Source: an uncultured Parabacteroides sp.
GTDB lineage: Bacteria; Bacteroidota; Bacteroidia; Bacteroidales; Tannerellaceae
NCBI GenBank assembly: GCA_934725305.1
Contig: CAKVBA010000051.1
Location: forward strand, 1-20,674
Reading direction: 5' to 3'
DNA length: 20,674 nucleotides
Shown here: positions 1 to 6,114 of the stretch, in pieces
Position numbering within the stretch: the first letter of the stretch is position 1
How the letters are laid out: every line of letters starts with the position of its first letter
Made by a program: the position numbers and the translations under genes
The notes under the pieces: model-generated
The model's database searches: none
What the model was told of the DNA's origin: nothing
Seen by the model: only the letters and a program-made list of their open reading frames with translations

Positions 1-30
1 TGCTTGAAAATTTTCCACTCCTGACAAGAT

Positions 31-77
31 AAAAAAGAGGGCAAATCAAATATTTCTCAATTTGATACACCCTCTTT
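31..77 (-). terminator. Rho-independent terminator of the minus-strand surface protein gene
   Basis: An 8 bp outer stem (34-41 with 70-77) and a 7 bp inner stem (45-51 with 60-66) flank an 8-base loop. Read on the minus strand, the hairpin is followed by a run of six T (31-36 as A on the plus strand). It lies about 100 bases beyond the stop of the gene at 174-1442. The outer stem is perfect. Confidence 0.75.
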
Positions 78-173
78 GTGTTTATAAGGGACGAAAACCC
101 TTTTTTATCACTTTCTGCTAAATCCACGCTTTTAAGCGAGCCGCTTTATTTTCTTTTTTTTAGTAAACAGCTT

Positions 174-1442
174 CTAAAAATCAGACCTCTTTTTTAGCTT
201 TTTTACAGCCGATTCCAATGATTCAGTCGGTTCAATAATATTATATGCTCCCCAAAAGTGTTCATCTACATAGTCTATTACCCGGTCCGACAATGATTGA
301 CTACGTTTGAATGACTGCCGGTAAGAGATACCTTCCTTCTGCACCTTTCGGTCTGTAACCACCATTTCTGAAACGATGGTGTAGTTGGTGGAGAAGAGTT
401 TCCGTTTCCAGTCACATTTGAAACGCACCGTGTTGCGGATATAGCTCAGATAGGTGACACCTTTGTTCTCTTTGTAATTGATGAAGAAAGAAACCTCAAT
501 CGGTTTGAAACGAAGTCCGCGTGGTTTCCTCTTCAGAATAGCCTGAGTTGCTTTGCCCAAATCATCCATATCCAACGCAATTTCGACCCGGCTGAACGAG
601 AGGCGCTCCTTATCAATATAGAGTTTACCACGATAGAGCGGATAAGGCAGAATCACGCGAGGCTCGAAGCCAATCACATAGTGTGGACGTTTGTCAAACA
701 TCACGCTCTCTTCTATGTGAAAGTGGTAGTTGTTGAGCTCTTCGGGATGCAGCAGCATGTCGGGATTCTTTACCACATCGACGTTGATGGAGAGATTGGG
801 CCCGCCCAACAGCTTGACGGCTAATGTATCATCCGGTTTCTGACTCAATAGTTTACGTCCTTTATAGATCTGCACGCGGTCTGATAGAACATCTCGCCGA
901 GTGTAGGCTGTCTTATAGACATCGACAATGGCTTCGGCTATCGTAATGTAGCGCCGTCTCTTCTGTGTCGTTTCCCGATAGAAGCCGGTCAGTAAGTTGC
1001 CCTCACGACTATAGTTACTACTGACTTTGAGGATAGCCTGTTCAACCAATATACGAGGATCATAACCTCTCACAATTACCTCGTTCAGCAGATTGGCATT
1101 AGGAATCAACCATACGCGGATGTTTGACAGATCCATCCCTTCAATGGGAATAAGACTGTTGCGATAGCCAATGTGGGAAAACTCGATGCTTTTAGCCTGG
1201 AGCGATTTCTTTATTTTAATCGTGAAGCCTCCTTCGCGGTTTGTCACCGTTCCGATGTCGCTTCCTGTCACCGACACATTCACGTATTCCATCCGTTTAT
1301 GACTATTGTTGTCACGCACAATGCCACTGATGGTGATATAGTCCTCTTCTAACAGCTCTTCTTGTTGCGCATAGAGCTGATTCCCATGTAACAGCAGGCA
1401 TAGGAGTATAAGTTTGACTATATGGAAAAGCGGTGTTTTCAT
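174..1442 (-). CDS. Secreted CarboxypepD_reg-like domain protein of the Bacteroidales envelope
   Basis: This 422-residue protein starts with a signal peptide (MKTPLFHIVKLILLCLLLHG..., cleavage probably near residue 25 after LYA). Residues about 36-125 form a carboxypeptidase-regulatory-like beta-sandwich: the ITISGIVRDNNSHKRMEYVNV pattern, then GTVTNREGGFTIKI and LNEVIVRGYDPR at the end, as in the N-terminus of TonB-dependent receptors. The remaining 300 residues have no plug or barrel. They look like the mixed beta region found in many Bacteroidetes carboxypeptidase-like regulatory domain proteins. The role is unknown; an outer-membrane or periplasmic location is inferred from the signal peptide and domain. 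The gene is monocistronic here, with its own terminator downstream. No good minus-strand promoter was found in the 250 bases upstream. Confidence 0.8.
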   Translation of the reverse strand: MKTPLFHIVKLILLCLLLHGNQLYAQQEELLEEDYITISGIVRDNNSHKRMEYVNVSVTGSDIGTVTNREGGFTIKIKKSLQAKSIEFSHIGYRNSLIPIEGMDLSNIRVWLIPNANLLNEVIVRGYDPRILVEQAILKVSSNYSREGNLLTGFYRETTQKRRRYITIAEAIVDVYKTAYTRRDVLSDRVQIYKGRKLLSQKPDDTLAVKLLGGPNLSINVDVVKNPDMLLHPEELNNYHFHIEESVMFDKRPHYVIGFEPRVILPYPLYRGKLYIDKERLSFSRVEIALDMDDLGKATQAILKRKPRGLRFKPIEVSFFINYKENKGVTYLSYIRNTVRFKCDWKRKLFSTNYTIVSEMVVTDRKVQKEGISYRQSFKRSQSLSDRVIDYVDEHFWGAYNIIEPTESLESAVKKLKKRSDF

Positions 1443-1569
1443 AAACTATGGCGCATTGTATAGTAAACTGCTGCTTTACTCGTAAAAATCATCATCTGTC
1501 ATTGGTGGCACAGGATATCCTGGCAGTTTTCATCTTTATAGTACTAGTAATGCAGGCGTTTTGTGATTG

Positions 1570-1596
1570 TTTCCCAATATAATAATTGTTGGGAAA
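1570..1596. repeat. 8 bp inverted repeat (TTTCCCAA / TTGGGAAA)
   Basis: The perfect arms 1570-1577 and 1589-1596 enclose an 11-base AT-rich loop. There is no T-run directly behind it on the plus strand. It could be a weak terminator or a protein site; the function is unknown. Confidence 0.5.
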
Positions 1597-1626
1597 ACCG
1601 GAAAATGTTAGGCTGATAAAATATAG

Positions 1627-1648
1627 AAATATGTTTCTAAACATATTT
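1627..1648. repeat. AT-rich palindrome with 10 bp perfect arms
   Basis: Arms 1627-1636 (AAATATGTTT) and 1639-1648 (AAACATATTT) are exact reverse complements around a 2-base centre. A 2-base loop cannot form in RNA without opening inner pairs, so a DNA-level operator-like site is at least as likely as a hairpin. No regulator gene is next to it. Confidence 0.55.
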
Positions 1649-1759
1649 TATAATCCTGTTTGCGGAGCCAATCTGTTTCAGTAAAGGCTCGGCGGTGTGT
1701 TGTATTTGCAACCCCGCAGTTCGCCTCCTTTTTTAGGTGGGTAGGGACTTTTTGGGAAA

Positions 1760-1816
1760 AGTCTATAGACTATTGCGGAGAAGTCTAGGGACTATTTGAA
1801 AAAAGGGTATAGACCC
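1760..1816. repeat. Three 12-base palindrome-like elements on a 22-23 base period
   Basis: AGTCTATAGACT (1760-1771) is a perfect palindrome. AGTCTAGGGACT (1782-1793) and GGGTATAGACCC (1805-1816) are near-palindromic variants. The element starts lie 22 and 23 bases apart, about two helical turns, so all three would face the same side of the DNA. A related half-site pair (GGGACTT ... AAGTCT) lies just before the first element. Function is not known. Confidence 0.5.
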
Positions 1817-1906
1817 ATGAAAAATGGATCGGTTGCCCCGAACGAGAGGCGGTGTCAATAATTGCAGGCTTGTGCCCTTTTTGGAAAAAGAAACGGCATC
1901 TTTTTT

Positions 1907-1950
1907 AACAGCATTAAAACAGCATTAAAACAGCATTAAAACAGCATTTA
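1907..1950 (+). repeat. Four tandem copies of an 11-base unit (AACAGCATTAA)
   Basis: Copies are at 1907-1917, 1918-1928, 1929-1939 and 1940-1950. The first three are identical and the fourth differs by one base (AACAGCATTTA). The 11-base period is about one helical turn. The repeat lies in non-coding sequence about 120 bases upstream of the decayed DUF4373-like gene. Confidence 0.85.
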
Positions 1951-2042
1951 TAAAGCCAATCAGCAAAAAGCATTCGCCACGGGCGTTGTGTAGTGCAATT
2001 GACGTAAATCAATATAGGATCTTGTATCGTATTTGTATGAGC

Positions 2043-2062
2043 GCGCCTCCGAAAGGAGGTGC
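2043..2062 (+). other. Hairpin with GAAA tetraloop enclosing an AAGGAGGT-like sequence
   Basis: Stem GCGCCTCC (2043-2050) pairs with GGAGGTGC (2055-2062), with one G-T wobble, around a GNRA loop GAAA. The 3' arm contains the strong Shine-Dalgarno-like AAAGGAGGT. No start codon of an intact gene lies 5-10 bases downstream, and no T-run follows. It might be leader structure or a chance hairpin. Confidence 0.4.
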
Positions 2063-2204
2063 AAATTCTCCTTGGCATCTGGGTGAACGAATGCTGAATT
2101 TTGGAAGCAAAAATGGATTTTGACCTCTCAATATATTCAGGAATGCTATATCATGGCAAAGCGCAAAGTGCCAGTAGAGCATCTAATAAGTGAAGATATA
2201 CGCT

Positions 2205-2300
2205 TAGTTCTTCCGGAAAAACCCATAGTTCTTCCAGAGAAACCCATAGTTCTTCCAGAGAAACCCATAATTCTTCCGAGAAAACCCATAGTTCTTCCGT
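2205..2300 (+). repeat. 21-base tandem repeat, about 4.5 copies
   Basis: The unit is TAGTTCTTCCAGAGAAACCCA. Copies are at 2205-2225, 2226-2246, 2247-2267 and 2268-2288, with a partial copy from 2289. The unit is a multiple of three and encodes a Ser-Ser-Ser-Arg-Glu-Thr-His heptad in the frame that continues into the pseudogene tail. Copies differ at one to three positions. Confidence 0.85.
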
Positions 2301-2310
2301 CAATAATCCC

Positions 2311-2370
2311 ACAAAGAAAAGGAAAGAAAAGGAAAGAAAAGGAAAGAAAAGGAAAGAAAAGGAAAGTAAA
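2311..2370 (+). repeat. 10-base polypurine tandem repeat (GGAAAGAAAA), 54-base pure purine run
   Basis: Exact units are at 2321-2330, 2331-2340, 2341-2350 and 2351-2360, with near copies before (2311-2320) and after (2361-2370). Positions 2313-2366 contain only purines on the plus strand. The unit length is not a multiple of three, so every copy gained or lost shifts the reading frame. All three frames encode Lys/Arg/Glu/Gly-rich peptides. Confidence 0.9.
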
Positions 2371-2501
2371 GAAAAGAATATTTTAACCACCACCACCATC
2401 GCGTGCGCGCGCGAGGAATTTTCACTGAAATCTTATCATGAAGAATTAGCGAATGAGAACCTGTTTCAACGACCCAAAAAGCCACAAAAACGGGTCAAAA
2501 A

Positions 2502-2560
2502 CGGAGTGCCTACCCAATTCGGACGGAGTGCCTACCCAATCCGAACGGAGTGCCTACTCC
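2502..2560 (+). repeat. 22-base iteron-like direct repeat, 2.7 copies
   Basis: The unit starts CGGAGTGCCTACCCAAT. Copies are at 2502-2523 and 2524-2545, with a third shortened copy at 2546-2560 ending CTACTCCG. The unit is not a multiple of three, so the pseudogene frame reads the three copies differently (GVPTQFG, SAYPI, ECLL). Length and spacing are like replication iterons, but no replication function is shown. Confidence 0.8.
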
Positions 2561-2621
2561 GTTTTGGCAAATAAACGACCCGTTTTCAGCCCCAAAAGGC
2601 AGTAAAACGGAGCGGATAAAG

Positions 2622-2696
2622 ATAGACAGACATAGACAAAGGCAGACAGATACAGACAGATGCGGACAAAGACGGACAAAAGCGGAAAAGCCACAA
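2622..2696 (+). repeat. Degenerate GACAGA/GGACAAA-type short repeat
   Basis: The stretch is made of imperfect repeats of GACAGAC, GACAAA and GCGGACAAA, with almost no pyrimidine other than C and a few T. It ends a few bases before the TACCTTTG box at 2708. It is low-complexity sequence with no coding signal I trust. Confidence 0.6.
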
Positions 2697-2707
2697 ACAG
2701 CGTTTTT

Positions 2708-2715
2708 TACCTTTG
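2708..2715 (+). promoter_or_regulatory. -7 promoter box TACCTTTG before the truncated HU-like gene
   Basis: This is an exact match to the Bacteroidetes -7 consensus TAnnTTTG, 48 bases before the ATG at 2764. No TTG is seen at the expected -33 distance, so the promoter may be weak or damaged. Confidence 0.45.
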
Positions 2716-2763
2716 CATCAGTGTTAGGAAAAAAGTTTATTGTTTAATTAAAACCTTTGAATT

Positions 2764-2907
2764 ATGTTATTGAAGTGTCATTTAGTGTTGCGCCCCGACA
2801 TGCGTAAAGACGCGCCAATGGCAACACATTGGATTCACACAACGCATTATTCTTTGTTTTTCAAAATGGGTAAGATGCTGAGATGTATGGTTAATGTGCA
2901 AATCTGA
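2764..2907 (+). pseudogene. Truncated HU-family DNA-binding protein remnant (N-terminus only)
   Basis: The small frame starts MLLKCHLVLRPDMRKDAP. This resembles the beginning of Bacteroidales HU-like proteins, which often follow DUF4373 genes (VLRxDMRKxA, then a Gly-Ala-Lys-hydrophobic segment). After residue 18 the similarity ends and the frame stops at codon 48, whereas intact proteins are well over 100 residues. An AT-rich leader (TTTAATTAAAACC) precedes the ATG, as for real Bacteroidetes genes. It could still be a real 47-residue peptide. The family assignment rests on a short match and is uncertain. Confidence 0.35.
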
Positions 2908-3121
2908 GATAAGTCTGTAACTGTTTGATTCTGTATCCTTTTATGACAAGTAAAAATCAGTATGTTTGAAATATAGAAATGACGAGAAGTTGTAAATTGA
3001 GTAGCATTTACACCTTTTGAAAGAAAGAAAGCGGTTTGTCCGTATAAATTAATTGTTTCTTCACCAAGTGTTGCCCCTGATTTCAAACAAAATCGTTTTC
3101 TTTGCGTAAAAGAAAAGAGAT

Positions 3122-3943
3122 ATGGTTGTTACATCATTGGTTGAAAATACAAGTCGGAAGGAATTGCCCGTCGAACATGGATTGAGTCTGCATATCCGTT
3201 TAGACACAGGGCGGCAGATATTGTTTGATATGGGACAAAGTGCTCTGTTTGCCGAGAATGCCGGGCGGATGGGCATTGCCTTGAACGAGGTGGAACTGGC
3301 TGTTTTGTCGCATGGGCATTACGATCATGGCGGTGGACTTTCTGCTTTTCTCTCTTTAAATCCTACGGCTCCGGTCTATCTGAATCGTCATGCCTTTGAG
3401 CCACACTATTCTTTGCGTGAGACCGGACTACGCTATATTGGCCTGGAACTGGAGTTGCAGGAGCATGAGCGGCTGAAGGCATGTGGCGAGCTGGTAGAGC
3501 TGGACGACGCTTTGACTCTTTTTGCCGATGTAAAGGCCGATTATTTGGTTCCGGCAGGAAACCGGTTGCTGTTTGGTCCGCAGAAAGAGATGCGTGACAC
3601 GTTCTGCCACGAGCAGAACTTGATTGTCCGAGAAGGCGATAAGACCGTGCTGTTTGCCGGATGTGCCCATTGTGGTATAGCCAATATCATGAAGCGGGCC
3701 CAAGAACTTTCATCAACTCCTATTACCCATGTCTTTGCTGGAATGCATCTCGTGAAGAGTGGTTTTTCGGAGGAAGCGGAAGCCCGATTTATCCGTTCGC
3801 TGGGAGAGGAGCTATTGCGTTACAAGGGTTGTCAATATGTAACGATGCACTGTACCGGTGTGCCGCAATACGAACAGCTCAAGCAGACCATGGGCGACGC
3901 CGTCAGCGACCTGAGTTGTGGGGAAGAATACCGCCTGTCGTAA
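3122..3943 (+). CDS. Metallo-beta-lactamase-fold hydrolase (COG1237-like)
   Basis: This 273-residue protein shows the MBL metal-binding motif HGHYDHGG (His64, His66, Asp68, His69), a second-site His in CAHCGIANI (about 183), and a late His in FAGMHL. The opening VENTS, then EHGLSLHI and LFDMGQSALFAENA, is typical of the COG1237 branch. That branch includes archaeal enzymes annotated as 7,8-dihydropterin-6-methyl-4-(beta-D-ribofuranosyl)-aminobenzene-5'-phosphate synthase. The true substrate in Bacteroidales is unknown, so I give no specific reaction. No signal peptide is present, so it is probably cytoplasmic. The start fits the family: the first residues lead directly into the VENTS motif. 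The gene stands alone between the decayed repeat region and the nucleotide-sugar operon. Confidence 0.85.
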   Translation: MVVTSLVENTSRKELPVEHGLSLHIRLDTGRQILFDMGQSALFAENAGRMGIALNEVELAVLSHGHYDHGGGLSAFLSLNPTAPVYLNRHAFEPHYSLRETGLRYIGLELELQEHERLKACGELVELDDALTLFADVKADYLVPAGNRLLFGPQKEMRDTFCHEQNLIVREGDKTVLFAGCAHCGIANIMKRAQELSSTPITHVFAGMHLVKSGFSEEAEARFIRSLGEELLRYKGCQYVTMHCTGVPQYEQLKQTMGDAVSDLSCGEEYRLS

Positions 3944-4004
3944 GAAACAGGGGCACTTTCGTTAAGTTGAATCTATTTGTGCGGCTATTGTAAAATGTTT
4001 TATT

Positions 4005-4012
4005 TACCTTTG
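4005..4012 (+). promoter_or_regulatory. -7 promoter box TACCTTTG of the nucleotide-sugar operon
   Basis: This is an exact TAnnTTTG match, 116 bases upstream of the rfbA ATG. The nearest TTTG (3976-3979) is 25 bases away, longer than the usual 19-21. Transcription from here would give a leader of about 110 bases containing an imperfect hairpin (4047-4057 with 4068-4078). No ordinary terminator T-run follows that hairpin. Confidence 0.55.
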
Positions 4013-4128
4013 CTTATTATTAAACCCAAAGCGGTTGTTGAGCCGAAAGAGGTAGAAGGGTTGGGAATTCTTACTCTTGAAATCGAATGACCGATTTGGA
4101 TTAAACGAATTGTTATAATAAGAAAATA

Positions 4129-5004
4129 ATGAAGGGAATCGTATTAGCCGGTGGTTCGGGCACCAGATTATACCCAATCACGAAAGGGGTATCGAAACAG
4201 CTTTTGCCTATTTATGACAAACCCATGGTTTATTACCCGATCTCTGTCCTTATGCTGGCAGGTATTCGGGAGATACTTGTTATATCCACTCCGCAAGATT
4301 TGCCGGGGTTCCGCCGTCTGCTGGGCGATGGTTCAGACTATGGAGTGCAGTTCTCTTATGCCGAACAGCCATCACCGGACGGTTTGGCACAGGCGTTTCT
4401 GATAGGGAAGGAGTTTATTGGTGATGACAGTGCCTGCTTGGTGCTGGGTGATAATATCTTTTATGGCCGTGGCTTCTCTGCGATGTTGCACGAGGCTGTG
4501 CTCAATGCCGAAAAGGAGCAGAAGGCAACTGTCTTTGGCTATTACGTCAATGATCCCGAACGCTACGGCGTAGCAGAGTTTGACGAAGTTGGCAATGTGT
4601 TGAGTATCGAGGAAAAGCCGGCAAAGCCCAAATCGAATTATGCCGTAGTAGGTCTCTACTTCTATCCGAACAAGGTGGTGCGTGTAGCCCAGCATATCAA
4701 GCCCTCAGCACGAGGCGAGTTGGAGATTACAACCGTTAATCAAGAGTTCTTGAAAGATGGAGAATTGAAAGTGAAGTTGCTGGGTCGTGGTTTTGCCTGG
4801 TTGGATACCGGTACACACGATTCTTTGTCTGAAGCCTCAACCTTTGTGGAGGTGATTGAGAAACGTCAGGGACTGAAGATCGCTTGTCTGGAAGAGATTG
4901 CCTACAAGAAAGGATGGATTGATGCAGACCGGTTGCGCGAAGTGGCAGCTCCTATGATAAAGAATCAATACGGACAGTATCTGTTGAATTTGATTAAAGA
5001 GTGA
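4129..5004 (+). CDS. rfbA: Glucose-1-phosphate thymidylyltransferase
   Basis: This 291-residue enzyme makes dTDP-glucose from glucose-1-phosphate and dTTP, the first step towards dTDP-rhamnose and other dTDP-deoxysugars. It has the nucleotidyltransferase signature [20 protein letters not shown] (residues 8-27), the YDKPMVYYP segment, LGDNIFYG for metal and product binding, and [11 protein letters not shown]. The length is the usual one for RmlA. It is cytoplasmic. It is followed after 7 bases by fcl and then gmd, so it probably leads a nucleotide-sugar operon. The other dTDP-rhamnose genes (rfbB, rfbC, rfbD) are not in this window, so its product must feed enzymes encoded elsewhere. The start follows an AT-rich leader and matches the family N-terminus MKGIVLAGG exactly. 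Confidence 0.96.
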   Translation: MKGIVLAGGSGTRLYPITKGVSKQLLPIYDKPMVYYPISVLMLAGIREILVISTPQDLPGFRRLLGDGSDYGVQFSYAEQPSPDGLAQAFLIGKEFIGDDSACLVLGDNIFYGRGFSAMLHEAVLNAEKEQKATVFGYYVNDPERYGVAEFDEVGNVLSIEEKPAKPKSNYAVVGLYFYPNKVVRVAQHIKPSARGELEITTVNQEFLKDGELKVKLLGRGFAWLDTGTHDSLSEASTFVEVIEKRQGLKIACLEEIAYKKGWIDADRLREVAAPMIKNQYGQYLLNLIKE

Positions 5005-5011
5005 GGTTGAT

Positions 5012-6082
5012 ATGGAAAAAAACAGTAAGATCTTTGTGGCCGGACATCGTGGATTAGTGGGATCGGCTATTTTGAAGAACCTGCAGAATAGAGGTTATAC
5101 TAATTTTGTTTTGCGTACACATGGCGAGCTGGACTTGACCGATCAGGTGGCCGTGAATGCCTTCTTTGCAGCCGAGAAGCCCGACTATGTGTTTCTCTCT
5201 GCAGCTCATGTAGGCGGTATTATGGCCAATAGCCGTTATCGGGCCGATTTTATCTATCAGAATTTGATGATACAGAACAATGTGATTCATGCCTCTTATG
5301 TGAATGGTGTAAAGAAACTGTTGTTTTTGGGCAGTACCTGTATCTATCCGCGTGAGGCACCACAGCCTATGACGGAAGATTGTCTGCTGACCTCTCCGTT
5401 GGAATATACCAATGAGCCCTATGCTATTGCAAAGATTGCCGGTATCAAGATGTGCGAGAGCTACAACTTGCAGTATGGCACCAACTATATAGCCGTGATG
5501 CCTACCAACCTGTATGGTCCGAATGATAACTTTAATTTGGAGACCTCGCATGTGTTGCCTGCCATGATACGTAAAATGCATTTGGCGAAATGTCTGCATA
5601 CATCAGATTGGGATGCGTTGCGTTATGATTTGGACCGTCGTCCCGTAGAGGGCGTTTCGGGCCGTTCGTCAGACGAAGAAATCCAGGCCATGTTGGCGAA
5701 GTATGGCATCTGCAAGGGCGAACTTGCTCTTTGGGGCACCGGTAAGCCACTTCGTGAATTCTTGTGGAGCGAAGAGATGGCCGACGCTTCTGTTTATATT
5801 ATGGAAAAGGTGGATTTTGCCGATCTGAGCAAGGGAATGAAAGAGGTGCGTAATACACATATTAATATAGGTACGGGAGTGGAACTGACCATTTGTGAGG
5901 TGGCAGCCCTGATTCAGAAAGCGGTGGGCTTTGCCGGAACGGTGCAGTTTGATGCCTCCAAACCTGATGGCACCCTGCGTAAGCTGACCGATGTCACTAA
6001 GCTGCATGAGCTGGGATGGCATCATACCGTTGAGATCGAAGAGGGAGTAGAACGCCTCTATCAATGGTATCTGCAGGCGTAA
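5012..6082 (+). CDS. fcl: GDP-L-fucose synthase
   Basis: This 356-residue short-chain dehydrogenase/reductase converts GDP-4-keto-6-deoxy-D-mannose to GDP-L-fucose by epimerisation and NADPH reduction. The nucleotide-binding motif GHRGLVG is at residues 11-17, the catalytic serine region GSTCIYP at 107-113, and the active pair Tyr137/Lys141 in YAIAK. NLYGPNDNF is typical of the family. Compared with E. coli WcaG (about 320 residues) it carries an extra segment around residues 200-235 (DRRPVEG and the Lys-Tyr-Gly-Ile-Cys region), as in Bacteroidales versions. It sits between rfbA (7-base gap) and gmd (32-base gap). Gmd supplies its substrate, yet fcl comes first here. The symbol wcaG is also used. 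Confidence 0.95.
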   Translation: MEKNSKIFVAGHRGLVGSAILKNLQNRGYTNFVLRTHGELDLTDQVAVNAFFAAEKPDYVFLSAAHVGGIMANSRYRADFIYQNLMIQNNVIHASYVNGVKKLLFLGSTCIYPREAPQPMTEDCLLTSPLEYTNEPYAIAKIAGIKMCESYNLQYGTNYIAVMPTNLYGPNDNFNLETSHVLPAMIRKMHLAKCLHTSDWDALRYDLDRRPVEGVSGRSSDEEIQAMLAKYGICKGELALWGTGKPLREFLWSEEMADASVYIMEKVDFADLSKGMKEVRNTHINIGTGVELTICEVAALIQKAVGFAGTVQFDASKPDGTLRKLTDVTKLHELGWHHTVEIEEGVERLYQWYLQA

Positions 6083-6114
6083 TAATATTGTTGAATTATT
6101 CAAACAGATAAACG

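Larger units (their letters stand above)
1443..2070. other. Long non-coding stretch with palindromes and direct repeats
   Basis: No convincing gene was found on either strand in these 628 bases. They hold a stem of 8 bp (1570-1577 with 1589-1596), a near-perfect AT-rich 22-base palindrome (1627-1648), three 12-base palindrome-like elements on a 22-23 base period (1760-1816), four 11-base direct repeats (1907-1950), and a GAAA-capped hairpin (2043-2062). The stretch separates the divergently oriented gene at 174-1442 from the decayed genes that follow. These elements are listed separately below. Confidence 0.6.
2075..2574 (+). pseudogene. Decayed DUF4373 (Lin1244/Lin1753-like, phage replisome-organiser-like) gene
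   Basis: Recognisable family pieces are spread over different frames. VNEC occurs in one frame near 2084. A second frame (2087-2204) reads ILTSQYIQECYIMAKRKVPV, then EHLISEDIR, which fits the family pattern ILTS..IQ..Y..A..RK.V...yLi from the end of the N-terminal domain. A third frame (2194-2574, no start codon) reads a Ser-rich heptad repeat (SSSRETH), a long Lys/Arg/Glu tail, TTTTIACAREEFSLKSYHEEL, and a stop at 2572. Intact members have one frame with a conserved N-terminal domain, a charged low-complexity linker and a short C-terminal part. Here the N-terminal domain is missing and at least two frameshifts separate the pieces. The coding remnant is my inference from pattern memory, not a database match. 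Confidence 0.5.

Noticed and set aside
1907..1950. Short direct repeats as a CRISPR array
   Set aside because: The 11-base units are contiguous without spacers and no cas gene is nearby.
2120..2386. 88-codon open frame with a LPEKPIV repeat
   Set aside because: Only its first 30 residues look like a real protein family; the repeat part is the wrong frame of the 21-base repeat, and the family tail continues in another frame. I treat it as part of a pseudogene.
2396..2416. Alternating CG tract as a restriction-modification or methylation hotspot
   Set aside because: No modification gene is present and the tract is explained equally well as coding relic.
2205..2560. Repeat cluster as a CRISPR array
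   Set aside because: Units of 21, 10 and 22 bases are tandem without unique spacers, and part of the sequence is coding relic.
2550..2747. 65-codon frame rich in Asp-Arg-His-Arg-Gln
   Set aside because: It is a translation of low-complexity GACAGA-type repeats and runs through a -7 promoter box.
2847..3276. Minus-strand frames of 79 and 71 codons upstream of the MBL gene
   Set aside because: No family resemblance; the second lies opposite the conserved start of the MBL-fold gene.
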